Assembly (NCBI GenBank): GCA_045132055.1
Contig: JBGURP010000055.1
Location: 135,859 to 199,858 of the forward strand
DNA: 64,000 bases
Origin: F23-D06 sp045132055
GTDB lineage: Bacteria; Bacteroidota; Bacteroidia; Bacteroidales; WCHB1-69
Direction: 5' to 3'
This document shows positions 7,315 to 18,015 of this stretch, in pieces. Position numbers and translations under genes: made by a program. Below the pieces are notes generated by a model, which had not been told where the DNA came from, searched no databases, and saw nothing but the letters and a program-made list of their open reading frames with translations. Position 1 is the stretch's first letter. Each line of letters starts with the position of its first letter.

Positions 7315-10300
7315 CTAATAATCCGATGAGATTTGTACACCATCTTGTATGCTATTTGAAATTTTACGAATAGTTTCTTTATTTCTTATTTCTGATTGGT
7401 TAATAGGTTCTCCATTAGATTTTTTTATGACATCCTTGCCCGTATTATCTTTTTCGAGAATTATTAAATCCCCATTGTCAATACGTTGTTTTATAATCTC
7501 TCCCAATTGTTTTGGAGAAGCATTTGGATTCTGTTTTCCAATTTCAATTCCGACATCATTATTATGAATATCCATAACTAAATCAGTCTCTATTTCATCA
7601 GCAGGAGTACTATATTCATGCGCGTCCGACCATTTTCGAGTCATTTTTTCGCCAACACTTTGAACATTTAGCGCTTGCCACATAGCATGCCTGTAGGCAT
7701 CCGTTTTTCCTCCCTTTCCTCCTTCACCCGAAAATGCTTTTTTAGCCATCGAAGAGGCAAGTTTAGCATTCGAGTTTACTTGTATAGCTGTTGGAAATCT
7801 AATATCATATTTTAATATATGTTTCTCCTGTGGATTGAGTGATTTAATTCTATTATACAGAGGTGGTTTTGTTAAATCTTCCCCGTTCGGGTCCACCAAC
7901 TTTATCGGGTTGTTAGCACAATAAGTATAAGGCGAAAGAGAGGGATATTTGTCACTCATCGGATCGACGCTCAGCCAGATGGACAGGTCGGAGCTGTAAT
8001 ACCTTGAGCCAAAGTAAGAATAGCCAGTTTCTGTGTCCTTCTCTTTTGCGGAGAAGGTGAAACGGGCGGCATAATCGGTTATCCGCTGGTTCACGAAGTC
8101 CTCGCCCCAAGGCATATAATGCAGATGTTGCACGGCAGAACCGTCAGTATAAGTTATCCAAGAAGAACTTCCGAGATGGTCGGTGTGGTACCAGTAGCAA
8201 TCCTTTTCCTCTTCCCTTATATCCTTCCATTCGTAAAGGAAATTCAGCAAAGATTCCTGCACTTCAGCCTGTGCATCAAGGCATTCCATCACATCATCGA
8301 AAAGCATTATGGAATGTTCCTTGTGTGCAACAAACATTTCAGGATTGTCATTTCGGTCCAAGTATTTCAATCCGCCACCGCCTATTCTGCTGGCAATCCG
8401 CTCATTCTCCGCATAATAATGCTTGGTATAGCCTTTGGGATTGGTTACCAGATACGGTGAGGCATATAGAGTTGGCCTCTTCATGTAATAGTAGTAACGC
8501 CACTCTCCATTTCGGTTCTGCCGGGCAAAATCACCGGTCAGTTTATATATCCTGTCACCGTTGGCGTCGTACTGGTAATATGACAGGAAACCATCGTCCT
8601 TAACACCCAGCAGCCTGTTCTGCTCGTCCCAGCAGAGACGACGGTCGGTATTGTTCAGGGTATTGATGTGTTGCGTCATGTTGCCCTTCACATCCCACTT
8701 GAAATATTGTTGCGGTCCGTTGTCTATGTATGCTAGAGTGTTCGGCTGGCTATTATTGTCATAATGATAGTCATTATGACAATGGACAGGGGCTTGGTTG
8801 TTGGAGAAGGGTGTTTGCGTGTAAGTGTCCGCATCGAGATGTTTTTTCACAATGCGACCATTCGGTTTATATTCCATGTCAAGTTCGTAGTCCACGGGAT
8901 GATTTCCGTTCCATATACCATTCGAGTAATCCAACCTGTACATGTCATCGTATTGATACTCGTTAATGTAAGTGCCTCCCAAGCCGTTGGAGAGCATTCC
9001 GGCATTGTTGGCAATCATGGTTATGTTGCTCACCGAATCGTATCTGTAGTCAATGTCCTGCATGGGTTCATTTGCAGAAGTCACCGAATAAAGGTTTCTG
9101 AGTCGTTGCAGGGTGTCATACTTGTAGAACGTCTTCGTCCCGTTCCCGTAGTACATCGCAGCTTTCAGTTCAAACTCGTTGTAACGGACGCTGTCGAGAT
9201 ATTTGTAAGGGAAACCATTCTTGACACCCGTTATGCTGTTGAGCATACCGCCGCTGTTATAGCCATAACAAACTATCTCGCCATCGGGATAAACCATGCT
9301 GTCAATACGGTTCCAACTGTCGTAAACGAATCTCATATCAAATGTGTAAGGCTGGTTTTCATACGGCAGCGTAAATGTCCGTGTGTTTTCTGTCACTTCT
9401 CCCAATTTGCCGTAAGAAAATGTCTGCCAGCCGGATGCGTCCTCCTGCGATATAACCTTGCCTACTGCATTTCTGACGGCATCGACAGAGGTTCCGTAAT
9501 TGTAATGCACATTGTATTCAGGATAATGGGAGCAAAAGATGTCTGAAAGCTGGTTGAAGTAGTATTTATACTCAAGATTTTCTCCCATCTCGTTTGTATG
9601 CCTTGTCAGATTCCCGGCCGGATCGTACTCATAGTAGTCGTTCCCTGCATCCGGATGTTTGCGATGAATCATCTGTCCGAACATGTCGTAGTCGTAAAAG
9701 GTCTCGAATCCGTCAGGGTCGGTGCTTTTCTTCAACTGTCCCAAGCAGTCGTAATCGAAAAAGGTTGTCGTGCCGTATGGGGCCACCTGCATGAGCTGCT
9801 GGCCGAGCGTGCCTTTCAGCACCTGCACGCTGTTATTCATGGCATCCGTAGTGGTCGTGGAAAACACTGTCTTGCCGCCTGTGTTGCCAAAGCCATATTC
9901 CATTCTGGTCACCTCATGGGTGGGAAGCTCCACACGAATCTGTCTGTCCAAAATATCATATTTGATGGAGGTTATTGTGGCAGGGGCAAAGTATGGATTG
10001 TACAAGGCGTATAGTGCAGTGTCCTCAACAAAAGGATGGTATTGCTCCACCGTCCTGCCGAAGCAGTCGTATGTGACACGTCCAGTCACCAGGCTCACCT
10101 CTTGCCCGTCAATCTCCGCATCTTTCTTTGTCTGCAGCAGGCGGCCTAATCCATCTGTAATAACTGTGGTGGCGATGTCATCGGTGGGATGCTGCGGGTC
10201 GTAATGGAATGTGCGGGCATAACTTTGGATGGTACCGATATTGAAAATGTCAGTGGTGCCATAATTTTTCGGGTGGTATTCCATTTTTATGGTATAAGGC

Positions 10301-13300
10301 TTGGACGCGTCAATTTCGTATGGAGCTATAATCACCGTAGTCCTGCCCAAAGCATCGTAGGAATACATCATGGCATTGCCATTGATGTCAACGGTTTCCG
10401 TAGGTTTCCCGATTTTGCAGTCGTAGTTTGCTGTAGAAGAGTACCCGAGCGACAAGTTTTCAACCTTGACAGGATAAGTCCATAGGGTATCATCGTACTG
10501 GTATTTAAACTCCAGCCGCTGTCCGTTGTGGTTTTCAGGCAAAACCGACCATACAAGGTTTCCATACTGGTCATAACTAAACTCATAGTCGGCGGTTTGC
10601 GAGCTGTTATGGCGTTCAAGATGCTGAAGTTTACCAGTGGAATAGTAAGAGGCCGTTCGCTTCTGCACGGTGTGACCAGCGTGGTTGCTGACAATTATCT
10701 GCACTGGCAATGCAGTCATGTTGAGGGGCATTCCCACTGCATAGTCTATCTTTGCCCTGAACCATTCATCAAAATGAGTGGTATCGCCACAGTGTGTATA
10801 TTCCGTTACATTCCGCCATCTGTCGTACAATCTCATCACTACAGAAGTGATCTGCGGTAATGAAAGTCCCCCATACCAGTTGGTGATAACGGACTCCTTG
10901 GCCACATAGACATCACTGCGGGCACAGCCGCCATCGGCGACAACGCTGTCGGCAAAGTCGTGTAAGACGACATCGTACAGATGCTCCACGTATGGGTTGC
11001 CTGCAGTATCAAACACGCAGTCGCGGGTCTTACGACCGCGTTTGGCGAAATCATGGTTGTTGTATTCTTCCACAGTGTATCGGTAGAGAGTATCTCCCCC
11101 TTCCGTGTTGTATTGTCGCGTGGTTACGGTTCCGTATCCATAGTCCATGCGCTCGTACCGATCATGGTGAGGGTCGGCATAGACGAATTTTGTATGGGAG
11201 ACAGATCCGGCCAAGGGGGAGTTCGGATCCTCCAAGGCCAAGGTGTCAAGATTCCAGGATCGTTGGGGCTTTTCATAGCATGGCTGCGAGAGGGCATAGT
11301 CCAGTTCTATTGTGCTACCAGTGAAGTTGGTTACCTTTTTCAAAAGGTTGGTCTTTCCAGCCTGGTTGTACCGGACTGACATGCTGTTTTCCGATGAAGA
11401 TGTGACGTAATCCACATAGCCGTCCCCGTTAATGTCGGTAAGTTGAACGCTGTCTTTGCTAAAACTTTTTCCATAAGGGGAACCTGAAATGCCCACACAG
11501 ACTTTCAATATACTCCAGAATGTGAATCCGAGTGTCACAGACAGGTCCACGGATTCGCTATACGACTTGCCATGGCTGATTTGCTGGATGGTCGTGACCG
11601 TATCCCAGCCGGACCACCGGCCGGCACCTTTGTTGTACTTGACCCGTATGCCTGTCGAAATCTTCTCCAGTAAATCAGGAAGTCCGTCCCCGTTGAAGTC
11701 GGTCAGCATCTTATCGGTTTGATTGCGGGAAAGGTTCACTCCGACACCGCCGCCGATACTTGCCTGTCCCACATTGAAATTTCCCCCTAAGCTCAACCCA
11801 TAGTTCTGGCTGTTCCCTTCCCTCACTGCAGTCACGCCCCAATTTTCAAAGGGATTGAATCCGTAACCCATATTGAGGGCGACACCTCCGACAGCATTCA
11901 CCTTGTCGGGCAGTCCGTCACCGTTCATGTCCATCCAAGTAAATGCGGTGTTGTCGCTACCTCCGCCAAGACTGGCTCCAACGTTGCCAGATCCATTGAA
12001 GCTGATTTTGGCACCCTTGGGATTGTTGGAGGCGTTTCTGGAGGGTGTAGAATAACTCCCTCCGAAGTTTGCACCTTCGGAGATTGTGTTCGAAGACGAC
12101 ACAATCTGCACATGCGAATCGAGACTGCTCAATGGGCCAATGCCTCCCCATGGTTGCGAATACTGAACATAAACTTGGCCAATGATGTCGGGATATTTGT
12201 CCCCGTTGAGATCCATGTAGTCTGTCAAGATGGTGTTTTCACCCGTTGAATGAGAAACCCCTACGGAAATTGGCACAACAGGAATGGAAAGACTCAAAGA
12301 GTGGTTCTTCAGTTTTGTCATGTTCTGTTTCCTGACAGTTTTCACTTCAAAGCCTTGAGGAACCACAGGCACGGGATGGTCATATTCCACGATGTCTGCA
12401 GTGATGCTGTCTGTCACATACTCTGGTATTCTGGTGTTGGACATAGTGTCACGGACAATATAGTTTATATTTCCGTATCCGACCCACGCACCGTGCCTGC
12501 TGTCAGGCTGCATTTCCACCCAGCCAGTTCTTTGGCTTAGAGGGTTGTATCCACCTGCCGATGAAAATGCCTGCGTAATAGTGGACTGTTCTTGAGGATG
12601 ATCGGTTTCCTGACTCGGTTGGAAAGCGCGGATGGCAGCCGTGTCGGATTCTGCTTGTGTCTGGTCTGCAGGATGTGTTCGCAAATCCACCACAAGACGG
12701 GACAGTTTTATGACAGAGTCCTTGATAGCAATCCCGCCGACAGTGTCGTTGTTGTTATAGGCAAACTGTCCCCAGCCCCTGTACAAAGGCCCGAAAAGCC
12801 AATGGTAAACCGAATCAATGGGGGTTTGTTTATAATTGTTTACAATAGCTTGTACCGGCGGGTAATAGTGAATGGTGTCTGTCACAGGATTACCGTTGAT
12901 GGTGTCGGGAAACATGTATTGGATATGCGGCCGTACGTCGAAAGAACCGTAATTGGTCGCCAACAAGATTAATCTTATATAATCATTCTCTTTCAAGGAA
13001 TCACTCCTGTTGATGGTTAGGCTTTGGTTTCCACGTAAATCATATGTGAGTGGCGTAAAACCAGTGTCTTTGCCTAATACGACTGTAAGAACTGCAGTGT
13101 CAGGAAGAAGTGAACGGGGCAAACATTCAATTGTCATGGTGTACCGGGAACTATTTTTGTGCGCCTGGAAAAACATTTTTCCACTTACAAGATAGTCCTG
13201 CTCCGAATTATAATGATATGCATCCAGCTGAACAACCGAATCGTTTTCAAAGCTCGTGTAGGTAATATCCTGTTCCCATTTCACCTTGTCAAAGGATCTG

Positions 13301-16300
13301 TTCTCACCCGAAATGAGTCTGAACATTACGATGTCATTTTCTCGAACATTTACCCCTGTAATAGTGGTATCATGTATCACATGTATGCTGTCGGGGATGG
13401 TGTCTCGCACAAGGATTTCCGGTGTCGTGGAACTGTGAAGACGGTACTTTCCGTCAACACGTATGCCCCGGCACACTTGGATAGCATACTGCACACCGTC
13501 GCATCGCTTTGATTGCGCATGGCTTCTGGAACTATCACTGAGCAGAGTGATACCAGACGAAATACTGACAGTACCGCTATGCTGTGCAACCCAGACCTTC
13601 ACTGTCTCCAAATCCGGATCTGAGGGAATAGGTGTACAATGGATAGATTTCCTATATATTTCCAAACATCCTGTTTCGCTATTGTGATTCATTCCTGTGG
13701 GATTACAGTCTGAATGCCTGAACACACACTCGTACATGCCTGTATTCATGAGACTGTCTGACAATGCGGCGGCATAACTGCTATCACCAACCTCCTTAAT
13801 TTCAATACATCTATCAAACTCCCACTCCACGGTACAGGCCACGTTGTCATCAACCTCACCGTCGAAAATAATTCCCCCGCACTCCCCTGGTATCGTCACA
13901 ATGGAATCCTCTGGGGCCGCCCCACCTTGAGAACTGACCATGGAATAATAATTCCGGAATTTGACAGTGTCATTTGTTGTGACATTAAAGTACACCCCAT
14001 CGTCGGTCACAATGTCCGGAAGTCCATCGCCGTTGACATCCGAAAAATACACGGAAGTAGTTGAAGTGGTCTTGGGCCAGCTTCCACTATACGAGCATCC
14101 TGCAGAGGCCTGTAAGCCCCAGGTGGTGGTGCTTCCTGTTTCAGTCAGAAAGTCTGTGACACCGACGACAGGCACTGCAGGGCCGTAATGGAAAGACGTT
14201 TCACTATCAGCAATCTGTTTTCTGCAATAAAGTTTTTTTTCTGATTTGAACAGCTTGTCTGCAAGCCCATCGCCATTGAGGTCCACCAATGTGAGAATAC
14301 CCTCGCTCTTGGAGCGGCTGTAATTGAAATTGCCGCCCACGCTAAAGGAAGTCAATGGGACCACGGGACCTATGCCGATGGTTGCAGTTCCACCGACATT
14401 CCAGCTTTTGCCTTTGGTGGCGCCCAAAGCAGTTGCACTGCCCTCATTACCCACATTAAACGCATTGGTAATGAAAAAACTATGAAGATCATCGTTGCTG
14501 CTGCTAAGGTTTATGGATGTTGATGGACCGAACAGAGCATTCCCTGAAGGAGCATCAAAGTAGTCGAAATGGGTACGAGTCCCGGAGAATCCCAGCTGGT
14601 CCAACCTGGAAAGTTCAGTATTGCAACCGAAGAAATCCTGAATGTTGTCAATACGCACGACATCAGTCAGACGAGTTTTGTATTGAGATTCACGTTTGTT
14701 TTCAGTATAGATCATATAGCGTCTGAACACCTCATCATCAAAAGATATCTCAATGTTACAAAGCTCTTCAGCTGTAACTTCCTTAAAACCCCTGTTGAAA
14801 GAGACTGTCATGTCATCCCTTCCCCCTTTTCTGACAAAATGAATCTTGTAACGCGAAGGTGCATCTTCATGATAGGTATAACAGATACTGTCTATGTAAA
14901 TCTGCTTTCCCATGACGCTGGCGTTGCTAACTCCCGGATGCTGTATCACAGAATAACAATATCTTACGCCGTTGCCCGAAGGATCCACACTTTCTGCCAG
15001 GGCCCAGTGGGCGATGGCACCGGATGAGTTTCCAGCACCAGTGCGCAGCACACAGCTGTTGTTCACGCCATTGTCCAAAGCATACTTGCCGTAGTAGTCC
15101 GTCACGCCGTTCTTGTGCGTCACTGTCCACCAGTAGCTGTCGGGTCCGCCGCCGTGGCGCACGATGCTGTCGTAGGCCTCGTTCTTGCGCGGATAGAACT
15201 GTTCTTGGCCATCATGGTCTAGGATATTCCTGTTTGTCCAGTGATTGGTGCGGTGCGGCATGTCACGGAACCTGCCCGCCACGCTGTCGTAAGATACCAG
15301 CTGTTCGCCCTCAAAAACATACACTTCGCTTTCCAAATCGCTGTCGTATCTCGGCACGCCCCAGCGTGTCTCCACTGTGATGGAGGGGATGGAGATGTCC
15401 CAGCCCACACCGAGCCAGCCGTTGCCGCCACTGCTGCTGTAAGTCAGCGCGAGGTTGGGCTGCATGCCCTGACGTCCGGCAGGAATCTCGATAGGATAGC
15501 TCAGGTTGGCCGTTCCCATGTTGTTGGCGGTCGGCGGCTGCATCAGCGTCAGCCCCTCCAGCGGGTCGGCAGCCTTCAGCTCCTTGATGCTCGTGGGCGT
15601 GTAGGCCGATGTCTCCGGCATCTCCGGGGTCTTCAGCACCGCGTTGATGAAGTCCAGCGGCGATTCGCCGCCGCCCTCGCCCTGCGCGGCCACGGACAAC
15701 ATGCCCTGCGCCTGCGCGAGCGCGTCCTGCGGGCCGACCATGGCGTCCTGCGTGTGCGGCAGGCCTTTATCCCACGGCCTGAACCGCGAGCAGACCAGCA
15801 ACGCCTCCGTGTTCACCGAGTCGCGCTGGATGGCCACCCATCTTCGATACTGCCTGTCATAGACATAGGTCTGTATGTCATCCTCGGTGAAGCCCTGCGG
15901 CAGCAATGATGGGTCATAGGGCACTGCAATAATGAACTCTCCTGGAAGGGGATTCACACGGTAGCCTGCCGTCTGACCGTTCCCGTCAAACCCGCCCGTC
16001 ACGTTCACCATGCCCGCGTCCAGGGGCGGAAGCTGCGAGGGCGTGAGCTCTGCCATCGCGCCGGATGAAAGCGCCAAAGGCGGCGCGTTCAATGCGGAAT
16101 TTGGAATGGGAAATGGGGAATGGTTCCCCGTTCCGATTTCTTCTTCCGGAATAGAGATGCAGTGCTTGACTGCGTTGACTTTCTGCAATCTAGCCGCCGG
16201 TTCGTTCAAGCTGTCGTTCAAAACGTTGAGTCCCGAATTGTAGCTATATGCCCTATAGGAGCGGGTGGATACACCTTCTTTTGCCGTGTCTATGGAGAAC

Positions 16301-16356
16301 AGCATGGCAAGCAACGCTGCAAGGACGGATAATATGGCCAGTAGATATTGTCTCAT
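7315..16356 (-). CDS. Full-length SpvB / FG-GAP / RHS polymorphic toxin
   Basis: 3,013 residues. An N-terminal hydrophobic segment (MRQYLLAILSVLAALLAMLF) serves as signal peptide or anchor. An SpvB-like domain begins near residue 280 (GTANLSYPIEIPAGRQGMQP). Six FG-GAP/VCBS calcium-type repeats with the motif DxNGDGxxD sit near 688, 772, 1382, 1475, 1555 and 1642. YD/RHS repeats run from about 1950 to 2650, then YWYHTDHLGSSSW near 2722 and the RHS core at 2766-2827. The order matches the B-C cocoon of Tc toxins, in which the RHS shell encloses a cleaved C-terminal toxin. The 186-residue tail contains TDAYRHAMWQAL, SDAHEYS and MDIHNNDVGIEIG, like DUF6973 domains of other secreted toxins (from memory). 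Residues ~70-88 (HSPFPIPNSALN) are encoded by an invaded simple repeat. It follows the T9SS gene in an operon; there is no T9SS sorting domain here. Confidence 0.92.
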   Translation of the reverse strand: MRQYLLAILSVLAALLAMLFSIDTAKEGVSTRSYRAYSYNSGLNVLNDSLNEPAARLQKVNAVKHCISIPEEEIGTGNHSPFPIPNSALNAPPLALSSGAMAELTPSQLPPLDAGMVNVTGGFDGNGQTAGYRVNPLPGEFIIAVPYDPSLLPQGFTEDDIQTYVYDRQYRRWVAIQRDSVNTEALLVCSRFRPWDKGLPHTQDAMVGPQDALAQAQGMLSVAAQGEGGGESPLDFINAVLKTPEMPETSAYTPTSIKELKAADPLEGLTLMQPPTANNMGTANLSYPIEIPAGRQGMQPNLALTYSSSGGNGWLGVGWDISIPSITVETRWGVPRYDSDLESEVYVFEGEQLVSYDSVAGRFRDMPHRTNHWTNRNILDHDGQEQFYPRKNEAYDSIVRHGGGPDSYWWTVTHKNGVTDYYGKYALDNGVNNSCVLRTGAGNSSGAIAHWALAESVDPSGNGVRYCYSVIQHPGVSNASVMGKQIYIDSICYTYHEDAPSRYKIHFVRKGGRDDMTVSFNRGFKEVTAEELCNIEISFDDEVFRRYMIYTENKRESQYKTRLTDVVRIDNIQDFFGCNTELSRLDQLGFSGTRTHFDYFDAPSGNALFGPSTSINLSSSNDDLHSFFITNAFNVGNEGSATALGATKGKSWNVGGTATIGIGPVVPLTSFSVGGNFNYSRSKSEGILTLVDLNGDGLADKLFKSEKKLYCRKQIADSETSFHYGPAVPVVGVTDFLTETGSTTTWGLQASAGCSYSGSWPKTTSTTSVYFSDVNGDGLPDIVTDDGVYFNVTTNDTVKFRNYYSMVSSQGGAAPEDSIVTIPGECGGIIFDGEVDDNVACTVEWEFDRCIEIKEVGDSSYAAALSDSLMNTGMYECVFRHSDCNPTGMNHNSETGCLEIYRKSIHCTPIPSDPDLETVKVWVAQHSGTVSISSGITLLSDSSRSHAQSKRCDGVQYAIQVCRGIRVDGKYRLHSSTTPEILVRDTIPDSIHVIHDTTITGVNVRENDIVMFRLISGENRSFDKVKWEQDITYTSFENDSVVQLDAYHYNSEQDYLVSGKMFFQAHKNSSRYTMTIECLPRSLLPDTAVLTVVLGKDTGFTPLTYDLRGNQSLTINRSDSLKENDYIRLILLATNYGSFDVRPHIQYMFPDTINGNPVTDTIHYYPPVQAIVNNYKQTPIDSVYHWLFGPLYRGWGQFAYNNNDTVGGIAIKDSVIKLSRLVVDLRTHPADQTQAESDTAAIRAFQPSQETDHPQEQSTITQAFSSAGGYNPLSQRTGWVEMQPDSRHGAWVGYGNINYIVRDTMSNTRIPEYVTDSITADIVEYDHPVPVVPQGFEVKTVRKQNMTKLKNHSLSLSIPVVPISVGVSHSTGENTILTDYMDLNGDKYPDIIGQVYVQYSQPWGGIGPLSSLDSHVQIVSSSNTISEGANFGGSYSTPSRNASNNPKGAKISFNGSGNVGASLGGGSDNTAFTWMDMNGDGLPDKVNAVGGVALNMGYGFNPFENWGVTAVREGNSQNYGLSLGGNFNVGQASIGGGVGVNLSRNQTDKMLTDFNGDGLPDLLEKISTGIRVKYNKGAGRWSGWDTVTTIQQISHGKSYSESVDLSVTLGFTFWSILKVCVGISGSPYGKSFSKDSVQLTDINGDGYVDYVTSSSENSMSVRYNQAGKTNLLKKVTNFTGSTIELDYALSQPCYEKPQRSWNLDTLALEDPNSPLAGSVSHTKFVYADPHHDRYERMDYGYGTVTTRQYNTEGGDTLYRYTVEEYNNHDFAKRGRKTRDCVFDTAGNPYVEHLYDVVLHDFADSVVADGGCARSDVYVAKESVITNWYGGLSLPQITSVVMRLYDRWRNVTEYTHCGDTTHFDEWFRAKIDYAVGMPLNMTALPVQIIVSNHAGHTVQKRTASYYSTGKLQHLERHNSSQTADYEFSYDQYGNLVWSVLPENHNGQRLEFKYQYDDTLWTYPVKVENLSLGYSSTANYDCKIGKPTETVDINGNAMMYSYDALGRTTVIIAPYEIDASKPYTIKMEYHPKNYGTTDIFNIGTIQSYARTFHYDPQHPTDDIATTVITDGLGRLLQTKKDAEIDGQEVSLVTGRVTYDCFGRTVEQYHPFVEDTALYALYNPYFAPATITSIKYDILDRQIRVELPTHEVTRMEYGFGNTGGKTVFSTTTTDAMNNSVQVLKGTLGQQLMQVAPYGTTTFFDYDCLGQLKKSTDPDGFETFYDYDMFGQMIHRKHPDAGNDYYEYDPAGNLTRHTNEMGENLEYKYYFNQLSDIFCSHYPEYNVHYNYGTSVDAVRNAVGKVISQEDASGWQTFSYGKLGEVTENTRTFTLPYENQPYTFDMRFVYDSWNRIDSMVYPDGEIVCYGYNSGGMLNSITGVKNGFPYKYLDSVRYNEFELKAAMYYGNGTKTFYKYDTLQRLRNLYSVTSANEPMQDIDYRYDSVSNITMIANNAGMLSNGLGGTYINEYQYDDMYRLDYSNGIWNGNHPVDYELDMEYKPNGRIVKKHLDADTYTQTPFSNNQAPVHCHNDYHYDNNSQPNTLAYIDNGPQQYFKWDVKGNMTQHINTLNNTDRRLCWDEQNRLLGVKDDGFLSYYQYDANGDRIYKLTGDFARQNRNGEWRYYYYMKRPTLYASPYLVTNPKGYTKHYYAENERIASRIGGGGLKYLDRNDNPEMFVAHKEHSIMLFDDVMECLDAQAEVQESLLNFLYEWKDIREEEKDCYWYHTDHLGSSSWITYTDGSAVQHLHYMPWGEDFVNQRITDYAARFTFSAKEKDTETGYSYFGSRYYSSDLSIWLSVDPMSDKYPSLSPYTYCANNPIKLVDPNGEDLTKPPLYNRIKSLNPQEKHILKYDIRFPTAIQVNSNAKLASSMAKKAFSGEGGKGGKTDAYRHAMWQALNVQSVGEKMTRKWSDAHEYSTPADEIETDLVMDIHNNDVGIEIGKQNPNASPKQLGEIIKQRIDNGDLIILEKDNTGKDVIKKSNGEPINQSEIRNKETIRKISNSIQDGVQISSDY
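7876..8062 (-). repeat. RHS core repeat, copy D (in the expressed full-length gene)
   Basis: The copy joined to real RHS repeats, encoding FTFSAKEKDTETGYSYFGSR through DPNGED. It is the point where the toxin tail would be exchanged. Copies A-C lie downstream in the same orientation, copies E-G at 19.5-22.8 kb in the opposite orientation. Confidence 0.93.
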
Positions 16357-16408
16357 AGATATTTTATTTCTTAATTCCTTAGTCCCTTGATTTCACAACT
16401 GTCGTCTG

Positions 16409-17989
16409 TCAGTTCACCACCATCTTGAGCGTTTTGCGCTCAGTGCCGGAGGCTATGTCGATCAGGTAGTTCCCGGCGGTCTGCACTTTGCCTGCGAAAC
16501 GGTAACTGCTCTGCCCCTTGCCGTCCATTTTCAACAGCACCTTGCCATCTGCATCATACACAGTGACAAACACATCCTGTGCTTCGGGGTATATTATCCC
16601 CACAGTGAAGTTCCCGTGGTTAGGGTTGGGGTGCAGTTTGTAATGGGCGATTTGCAATGGTGAACTTTCAATTTGTGATTTGGAATGGGTAATGTACAAT
16701 GATTCCTTATTGCAACCATTTGTTTGGCAGAGTGCTCCATCTCTTTCTGATTTTCTGTTTTCCATACCCCATTCTCCATTGGACTCCCCGTTTGCCGCCA
16801 GCGCCTTCGGCGTGTTGGTGTCCGGCATCGCCACGGCGAAGCAGAAGAAGTCACGGCCGTTGAGGTCGGTATCCCAGTATATGCCGTCGTACAGGCAGCG
16901 CCCTGCGGTGTCCGTGCCCGAACACTGTACCTGTTCCATTTCCCCTGCGGGGAATTCGCCCGTGCCGCTGCGGTCGATCAACAGGACAGGCGCGACGCTG
17001 TCCCGCACTGCCGCCGTGTCCAGCAGGATGAACGTGCCGTAGATGCTTGCGTCGCCCGTCACCTGCGCCATGCTGCGCCCGACAACCTCGTAGGTTTTCC
17101 CGTCCTGCGTGTATATTGTGGAGACGGTGCGCAGACTATCCCTGCACCCGAATAGGATGAAATCCCCGTCAGAGATGGCTGCAGCATTGTCCTCGTTTGT
17201 GTTCGCGAGCTGGCCCATGCCGAAAACCGTCTGGCCGTCTGCAAAGTATGTCTGCTTCTGGCACAGCCCCGTGGAGTCGTCCCGGCCCACTCCTGCGATG
17301 GAAATGCAGTAATCGGGATAGTCGGTGAAGTTCCAGATGACGTTCCTGCGGCTGTCGAGATAGTCGGTCTGCAAAAGGGTCACGCCGTATTTCACGGCCA
17401 GGTAGCTGATCCACTGGATGACGGCGGTGTCGCCGATGCGGCTGCCGAAGTACATCGCTTCGGCGATGCGCCCGTCCAGCAGCAGGGAATCCGCCGCGCA
17501 GAGGGTCAGCACGGGGGCGCACACCTCGGGTGTCCGCCACGACTGCGAGAGGTAGTTGACAACGGGCTTCAGGCGGTTGGCGGTGTCGTAGGTGATCTGG
17601 CCGTTGTCGTTCAGGATGCGCTGCGTGGTCTGCCCGATGCGTTTGGCCGAGTCAACCTGCACCTGCCACAGCGCGTTCTCGCCGAGGGTGTCGTATGTCT
17701 CATACACCACAATCACGTCCGCATGCCGCGAGTCGTTGATGCCCAGCGGCAGAGTGAAGGTCTCCGCGCCGCCGACCGCGAAGCATCTGTTGAAGTTCAT
17801 GCGGGAGAAAGCGGCGGGCATTGCGCCCGATGACGGCACGGCGTCGAACCCGTTGCCGGAGACATCGTGCCACGACGATGTGCCGAGTGCCGCGCTGTCG
17901 GCGCGCAGCCACGCCACGGGGTGGACGATCTGCGCCTTGAGCTGGCAGGAAAGGGCGATTGCGGCAAAAAGGATCAGGGCTTTCTTCAT
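16409..17989 (-). CDS. Secreted protein with T9SS sorting domain, co-operonic with RHS toxin
   Basis: 526 residues. The signal peptide MKKALILFAAIALSCQLKA is followed by a region of the kind found next to Bacteroidota RHS genes (VAWLRADSAALGTSSWHDVSGNG; later SDGDFILFGC), which looks like a lectin/LamG-type or DUF8202 surface domain. The last ~80 residues form a type A T9SS sorting domain: LHPNPNHGNFTVGI, then VTVYDADGKVLL and a final LKMVVN. A linker at about 405-450 (NGESNGEWGMENRKSE, ITHSKSQIESSPLQIAHYKL) is encoded by the same degenerate repeat that lies between genes elsewhere. It is the first gene of the operon, with a TATCTTTG element upstream, and ends 52 bp before the RHS start. It may present or help export the toxin at the cell surface (inference). 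Confidence 0.85.
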   Translation of the reverse strand: MKKALILFAAIALSCQLKAQIVHPVAWLRADSAALGTSSWHDVSGNGFDAVPSSGAMPAAFSRMNFNRCFAVGGAETFTLPLGINDSRHADVIVVYETYDTLGENALWQVQVDSAKRIGQTTQRILNDNGQITYDTANRLKPVVNYLSQSWRTPEVCAPVLTLCAADSLLLDGRIAEAMYFGSRIGDTAVIQWISYLAVKYGVTLLQTDYLDSRRNVIWNFTDYPDYCISIAGVGRDDSTGLCQKQTYFADGQTVFGMGQLANTNEDNAAAISDGDFILFGCRDSLRTVSTIYTQDGKTYEVVGRSMAQVTGDASIYGTFILLDTAAVRDSVAPVLLIDRSGTGEFPAGEMEQVQCSGTDTAGRCLYDGIYWDTDLNGRDFFCFAVAMPDTNTPKALAANGESNGEWGMENRKSERDGALCQTNGCNKESLYITHSKSQIESSPLQIAHYKLHPNPNHGNFTVGIIYPEAQDVFVTVYDADGKVLLKMDGKGQSSYRFAGKVQTAGNYLIDIASGTERKTLKMVVN

Positions 17990-18015
17990 GGCGGAATATA
18001 TTTCTTGGATGATTG

